A stretch of 51,320 nt of DNA from Candidatus Bathyarchaeota archaeon. GTDB lineage: Archaea; Thermoproteota; Bathyarchaeia; 40CM-2-53-6; RBG-13-38-9. A model generated the notes under the pieces. It saw nothing but the letters and a program-made list of their open reading frames with translations. It was not told the origin of the DNA and did no database searches. The translations under genes and the position numbers were made by a program. Numbering within the stretch: the first letter of the stretch is position 1; each line of letters begins with the position of its first letter. The stretch covers positions 1 to 51,320 of the forward strand of contig JAOZGX010000044.1 in the NCBI GenBank assembly GCA_026015185.1, written 5' to 3'. Of this stretch, positions 50,361 through 51,320 are shown one piece after another.

Positions 50361-51320
50361 ATGCGACTAAATAGACAAAAATTTGGAGCTTCATTAACTG
50401 TAGCTATAATAGTCCTGGTTCTAATGTTCCCATCAACAAACGCTCAACCAACAAATTCTGGATTTGAAACCGGAGATTTAAGTGGATGGTCTTCCCAAGG
50501 TAGCGTTGAAGCTCTTCAAGCTTCCGAGTTCACACCAGCGATAACGCCTCCTGAGGGACAATACTTTGCCTTACTATCTACTGGCCCAGGTGACCAGAGT
50601 CCAGCTCCTGATGATGGAGACCTGGACGGAGATGGGAATAACGACTTTGACATAACTATTCTATCTCAAACATTTACATGTGAAACAGGGACTTTCTCCT
50701 TCAGCTGGTCGTGGCTTACTGATGAGGAGATTACCCCTTCTCAGTATGATGATTTTTTCTTAGTAAAACTTGATGGGGCGATTATTCTATCTGGTAGTGT
50801 TGATAAGACTTCTGGACCATCATCTTTTCCGAACATCTCCACTGATGATGTCGCATACTCGGTGGATAGTTCGGGTGGATTAACCGATCAATCCTACTTT
50901 AGTGATGGAAGGAGTGCCTTTGAGACCTTCGCACAACCTATCTCATATGGGACCCATACGATTGAGTTTATCGTTGCGGATGCAGGAGATGATGGCGTCG
51001 ATTCAGGATTGTTAATAGATAATATTAGATCGATGATGGGTCGGACTACCGACTCTTCTGGAAAGCCTAGAGATGATTTCCTCACTCGCGAGACTGTCTA
51101 TGCAGTAGGTAGTGGTTTTCCTTCAAGCACATCAATTAATATCCATATTGTTCCCGATTCTAACTGGTTCGATGGAATGGCAATTCCATCTAATGTTTCA
51201 AATTATGGAATAAATACAGTTTTTTCAGATCCCTTTGGAGAGTTTGGTCCTGTGATCGTATGGCCAAGTTCTTTAATGATAGGTGCTTATGATATTGTTT
51301 TTGATACAAACCAGAATAGC
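50361..51320 (+). CDS. Secreted calcium-binding-like protein, cut by window end
   Basis: 320 residues seen; the frame is still open at 51320. Signal peptide (ASLTVAIIVLVLMFPSTNAQ) precedes a choice-of-anchor-type domain starting NSGFETGDLSGWSSQGSVEAL, with an acidic loop DDGDLDGDGNNDFD that resembles calcium-binding dockerin/EF-hand repeats and the closing segment GLLIDNIRS. A second domain (about 235-320, FLTRETVYAVGSGFPSSTSINIHIVPD) is immunoglobulin-like. The ATG at 50361 is chosen because upstream ATG at 50348 is in another frame. It follows the YadA-repeat gene by 21 bases, so both may be exported parts of one surface structure. Confidence 0.8.
   Translation, partial: MRLNRQKFGASLTVAIIVLVLMFPSTNAQPTNSGFETGDLSGWSSQGSVEALQASEFTPAITPPEGQYFALLSTGPGDQSPAPDDGDLDGDGNNDFDITILSQTFTCETGTFSFSWSWLTDEEITPSQYDDFFLVKLDGAIILSGSVDKTSGPSSFPNISTDDVAYSVDSSGGLTDQSYFSDGRSAFETFAQPISYGTHTIEFIVADAGDDGVDSGLLIDNIRSMMGRTTDSSGKPRDDFLTRETVYAVGSGFPSSTSINIHIVPDSNWFDGMAIPSNVSNYGINTVFSDPFGEFGPVIVWPSSLMIGAYDIVFDTNQNS

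Overview
This window is AT-rich chromosomal DNA from an archaeon. Direct markers are two transcription factor B genes (tfb, at 3263 and 19251), RNA polymerase subunit P (rpoP, 14223-14399, minus), archaeal translation initiation factor aIF1 (18888), an archaeal-type YchF GTPase (12966), a Trm5/TYW2-like tRNA methyltransferase (14474), a four-subunit 2-oxoacid:ferredoxin oxidoreductase, TATA-type promoters with GGTGA ribosome binding sites, many TTG/GTG starts and an intron-bearing tRNA. Low G+C, an ATP-type phosphofructokinase, LarB/LarC and KaiC-linked signalling would fit a TACK-group lineage such as Bathyarchaeia, but that placement is inference.

Layout. 1-7000 is a mosaic: three copies of a duplicated promoter segment (12-256, 2552-2655 inverted, 6697-6958), a decayed membrane-protein gene (981-1499), small regulators (a stand-alone Lrp-type RAM domain and an AbrB-like protein), the first tfb, and a stomatin/NfeD membrane-quality-control operon. 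7000-12800 holds an envelope transglutaminase-like protein, a zinc protein, a histidine kinase/response regulator pair and a metallo-beta-lactamase-fold hydrolase. 12900-20700 is mostly housekeeping: ychF, rpoP, the tRNA methyltransferase, larB and larC, aIF1, the second tfb and a tRNA-Gln that appears to carry three introns. 20800-34500 is metabolic: a beta-propeller receptor, aconitase, a DUF362 protein, TatD, a CBS protein, a cas1 remnant, 6-phosphofructokinase, a dCTP-deaminase-like enzyme, the por operon and an iron-sulfur flavoprotein. 34500-44500 holds small membrane proteins, a second histidine kinase/response regulator pair divergent from a KaiC-like ATPase, an envelope protein and a membrane-anchored cyclophilin. 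44500-51320 is an accessory tail: thioesterase, rhodanese fusion, an AttH/CrtC-like protein, a TRIC channel, a Tat-exported protein with YadA-head-like repeats, and a secreted protein cut by the window end.

How parts work together. The clearest system is a signalling set built on one C-terminal domain of about 140 residues. It looks like a KaiC/RecA-type core that lost its P-loop. It ends two response regulators (9041-9910 and 38318-39190) and forms the cytoplasmic end of a membrane receptor with an extracellular beta-propeller (20820-23021). Each response regulator sits beside a histidine kinase, and one is divergent from an intact KaiC-like ATPase (39280-40035). Separately, alternating GC palindromes (core GCGCGCGC, flanked by TA or A/T arms) recur between genes and bracket several single genes, including the first tfb. 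They stand out sharply against the AT-rich background.
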